A stretch of DNA of 6,406 bases from Devosia equisanguinis. GTDB lineage: Bacteria > Pseudomonadota > Alphaproteobacteria > Rhizobiales > Devosiaceae. A program made the position numbers and the translations under genes. The notes beneath the pieces are model-generated. The model worked only from the letters and a program-made list of their open reading frames with translations. It made no database searches and had not been told where the DNA came from. Location of the stretch: assembly GCA_945888565.1 (NCBI GenBank), contig CAMDAL010000246.1, forward strand, positions 1 through 6,406, in the 5' to 3' direction. Below, piece by piece: positions 5,061 to 6,406 of the stretch (the stretch's first letter is position 1; the number at the start of each line of letters is the position of its first letter).

Positions 5061-5187
5061 CCCCCCTTCCGCCTGCCGGCACCTTCCCCCCGCAAGCGGG
5101 AGAAGGGTCACACGGGCCACCGGCGGCGACAAAGAGCTCCTTCTCCCACTTGAGGGGACGGTGGCGGCGGAGCCGACGTAAGGGGGG
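5061..5187. repeat. 127-bp palindromic intergenic element (RIME-like)
   Basis: Terminal inverted repeats CCCCCCTT (5061-5068) and AAGGGGGG (5180-5187) bound the element, and inside them GCCGGCACC (5074-5082) roughly pairs with GGTGGCGGC (5160-5168). A perfect 9-bp inverted repeat GGGAGAAGG (5098-5106)/CCTTCTCCC (5139-5147) lies in the centre, and 5082-5106 can form its own hairpin around CGC-AA-GCG. The GCAAGCGGGAGAAGG wording resembles intergenic palindromic elements of Rhizobiales. It starts 40 bases beyond the csaA stop and may act as its 3' end. No coding capacity is seen; copy number in the genome is unknown. Confidence 0.6.
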
Positions 5188-5227
5188 CAACGGACGCGGG
5201 GGTCGAGGCGGGCGCCAGCCCCCTGCC

Positions 5228-5566
5228 CTACATCAGCTTCTTGCCGTTGGGGACCGGCCGCTCGGTGGCGGCGAGGACGATGGCGCCGGCTTCGTCTTCG
5301 AAGCCCAGGGTGAGGACCTCGGAGCGGAAGGGGCCGATCTGGCGGGGTGGGAAGTTGACCACGGCCATGACCTGGCGGCCAACCAGAGACTCGGCCGTGT
5401 AGTGCACAGTGATCTGGGCCGAGCTTTTCTTGATGCCGATCTCGGGGCCGAAATCGATGATGAGGATATGCGCGGGCTTCCGCGCCTCGGCGAACGGGCG
5501 GACCTCGATGATCGTACCGGTGCGGATGTCGACCGTCTCGAAGTCGGCGTAGGTGATTTCCGCCAT
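5228..5566 (-). CDS. csaA: CsaA-like tRNA-binding / export chaperone protein
   Basis: A 112-residue protein that is essentially one OB-fold tRNA-binding domain, the usual CsaA length. Diagnostic stretches are FETVDIRTGTIIEV (9-22), EARKPAHILIIDFGPEIGIKKSSAQIT (27-53), VMAVVNFPPRQIGPFRSEVLTLG (66-88) and the C-terminal PVPNGKKL. CsaA binds tRNA as a dimer and was described in Bacillus as a chaperone-like factor linked to protein secretion; its role in alphaproteobacteria is not well defined. The same fold occurs at the C-terminus of methionyl-tRNA synthetase and in Trbp111, but FGPEIGIKKSSAQIT is specific to the CsaA group. The start ATG shares one base with the proC stop (TGATG on the minus strand), so it is almost certainly translated by coupling to proC. 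The stop is TAG. Confidence 0.94.
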   Translation of the reverse strand: MAEITYADFETVDIRTGTIIEVRPFAEARKPAHILIIDFGPEIGIKKSSAQITVHYTAESLVGRQVMAVVNFPPRQIGPFRSEVLTLGFEDEAGAIVLAATERPVPNGKKLM

Positions 5567-6384
5567 CAGGCCTTGCCCAGCTCTTCGCTGCGGAGGCGAG
5601 CGGCGGTGACCGCGCGATCGAGCAGCGGCGCGAGCCCGTCCTCGGCCATCAGCACCTCGAGTGCGGCGGCCGTCGTGCCCTTGGGCGAGGTGACGTTGAT
5701 GCGCAGCTGCGAGGCAGAGATATCGGGTTCGGCTTCGAGCAGGCCTGCGGCGCCGATGATGGTGGCACGGGCCAGTTGCATCGCCTGCTCGGACGAAAAG
5801 CCCTGCTTCTCGGCGGCGAGCGCCAGCGCCTCGACCATGTAGAAGACATAGGCGGGGCCGGAGCCGGAGACCGAGGTGACGCCGTCGATCTTGCCTTCGT
5901 CCTCGAACCAGATGACTTGCCCGGCGGCGCCAAGCAGCGCGTCGGTGGTCGCGCGGTCCCGATCAGTGATCGCGAGGCCGACGGCGCCAGAGATGCCCTT
6001 ACCGACCTGGGCCGGCGTGTTCGGCATGGTGCGCACGACGCGATTGGTGCCGAGCGCGGTGGAGATGGCGGCAAGCGAGATGCCGGCAGCGATCGAGACG
6101 ACCAGTGTCTGCGCGCCGACAGACGGCGCGACCTGCGCCATAACCTCATGGATCATCTGCGGCTTCACCGCGAGGACGAGGACATGCACCAGCACGCCCT
6201 CGGGCTTTTCCATGAGGCGGACACCATGCTCGGCGGCAAACGCCACCGTGGCCTCGGCCGGGTTAGGATCGCACAGGACCAGCCGGTCGGGCGGCAAGCC
6301 CCCAGCGATCCAGCCACGAGCCAGTGCCAGACCCATCTTGCCGGCGCCAATGAGGACGACCGGGCCGATATCGGATAAACTCAA
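5566..6384 (-). CDS. proC: Pyrroline-5-carboxylate reductase
   Basis: A 272-residue cytoplasmic enzyme, the normal length for ProC, that reduces 1-pyrroline-5-carboxylate to L-proline with NAD(P)H, the last step of proline synthesis. The Rossmann dinucleotide loop is G13-A-G-K-M-G18, followed by LAVKPQ (71-76), RTMPNTPAQVGKG (118-130), SVSGSGPAYVF (171-181) and VTSPKGTTAAALEVL (231-245), the conserved dimer and substrate-binding helix. The start is TTG: the next in-frame Met is M17, inside the nucleotide-binding loop, so no ATG can serve. The TTG overlaps the stop of the upstream gene in a TTGA, and AGG (6393-6391) lies six bases upstream. The stop shares one base with csaA. Overlaps on both sides indicate one operon. 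Confidence 0.95.
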   Translation of the reverse strand: MSLSDIGPVVLIGAGKMGLALARGWIAGGLPPDRLVLCDPNPAEATVAFAAEHGVRLMEKPEGVLVHVLVLAVKPQMIHEVMAQVAPSVGAQTLVVSIAAGISLAAISTALGTNRVVRTMPNTPAQVGKGISGAVGLAITDRDRATTDALLGAAGQVIWFEDEGKIDGVTSVSGSGPAYVFYMVEALALAAEKQGFSSEQAMQLARATIIGAAGLLEAEPDISASQLRINVTSPKGTTAAALEVLMAEDGLAPLLDRAVTAARLRSEELGKA

Positions 6385-6406
6385 GCTTCGCCTACCGTCT
6401 CGAACA
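6381..6406 (-). CDS. C-terminal end of an unidentified gene upstream of proC
   Basis: The last codons of a minus-strand frame are seen, ending in residues FETVGEA and a TGA stop that overlaps the proC TTG by three bases as TTGA. Only this tail is in the window, so identity cannot be read. In Rhizobiales a YbjN-domain protein often precedes proC and would fit, but that is context, not sequence evidence. The tight overlap supports a real coding frame and a shared operon. Confidence 0.45.

Larger units (their letters stand above)
4552..5227. other. 676-base intergenic region without a credible gene
   Basis: This lies between the convergent MarR and csaA genes. Open frames exist in several registers on both strands, but none shows a protein family, a ribosome binding site with a plausible start, or consistent codon use, so they are treated as GC-rich chance frames. 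The left part (4574-4931) is rich in hairpins and listed separately; 5061-5187 is a palindromic element. The stretch 4932-5060 is purine- and pyrimidine-tract rich with no recognised signal. TTGACA at 4561 looks like a -35 box but has no matching -10. No tRNA, rRNA, RNase P, tmRNA or SRP RNA signature was recognised. Confidence 0.7.

Noticed and set aside
5033..5842. A 269-codon plus-strand frame over the palindromic element, csaA and proC
   Set aside because: It is antisense to csaA and proC and starts within repeat DNA; it is a shadow of GC-rich codon use.

Overview
This is a GC-rich, gene-dense chromosomal window that fits an alphaproteobacterium of the Hyphomicrobiales (Rhizobiales), possibly Devosia-like. 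The grounds are the pgsA-moaD-moaE order, a PetP-like MarR regulator next to a branched-chain aminotransferase, a proC-csaA pair, and palindromic intergenic elements of the kind common in this order. The genus is an inference. All recognised genes look like core metabolism. I see no phage, transposase, CRISPR or defence genes.

Left part (1-2086, + strand): a tightly packed operon of pgsA (5' end outside the window), moaD, moaE, a zinc-dependent nucleoside/cytidine-type deaminase and a VOC (glyoxalase-fold) protein. The first four genes are joined by ATGA overlaps or a 1-base gap. pgsA makes phosphatidylglycerophosphate. moaD and moaE encode the two subunits of molybdopterin synthase. The last two genes are enzymes without an obvious link to either pathway. 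The operon ends in a convergent region holding a tetraloop hairpin and a larger cruciform repeat (2091-2159).

Middle (2181-4551): a minus-strand HpcH/HpaI aldolase lies downstream of a minus-strand branched-chain aminotransferase (ilvE), with a 10-bp-stem terminator-like hairpin between them. The aminotransferase is divergent from a plus-strand MarR/PetP-like regulator. A 31-bp imperfect palindrome built around ATGTCA-N7-TGACAT sits at the 5' end of the regulator gene. It overlaps a plausible -35 box for the aminotransferase, so the regulator may control itself and its neighbour.

Right part (4552-6406): a 676-base stretch with no credible gene separates the MarR gene from a convergent minus-strand cluster. 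It holds a dense series of hairpins, including a 12-bp perfect inverted repeat with mutually exclusive pairings and a minus-strand terminator-like hairpin. It also holds a 127-bp palindromic element (5061-5187). The minus-strand cluster, in transcription order, is the last codons of an unidentified gene, proC (TTG start) and csaA, all overlapping. proC makes proline and csaA encodes a CsaA-like tRNA-binding/chaperone protein.

No clearly new protein system is visible. The most interesting signals are non-coding: the structured region 4574-4931, the palindromic operator at 4046-4076, and the mobile-looking palindromic element at 5061-5187.
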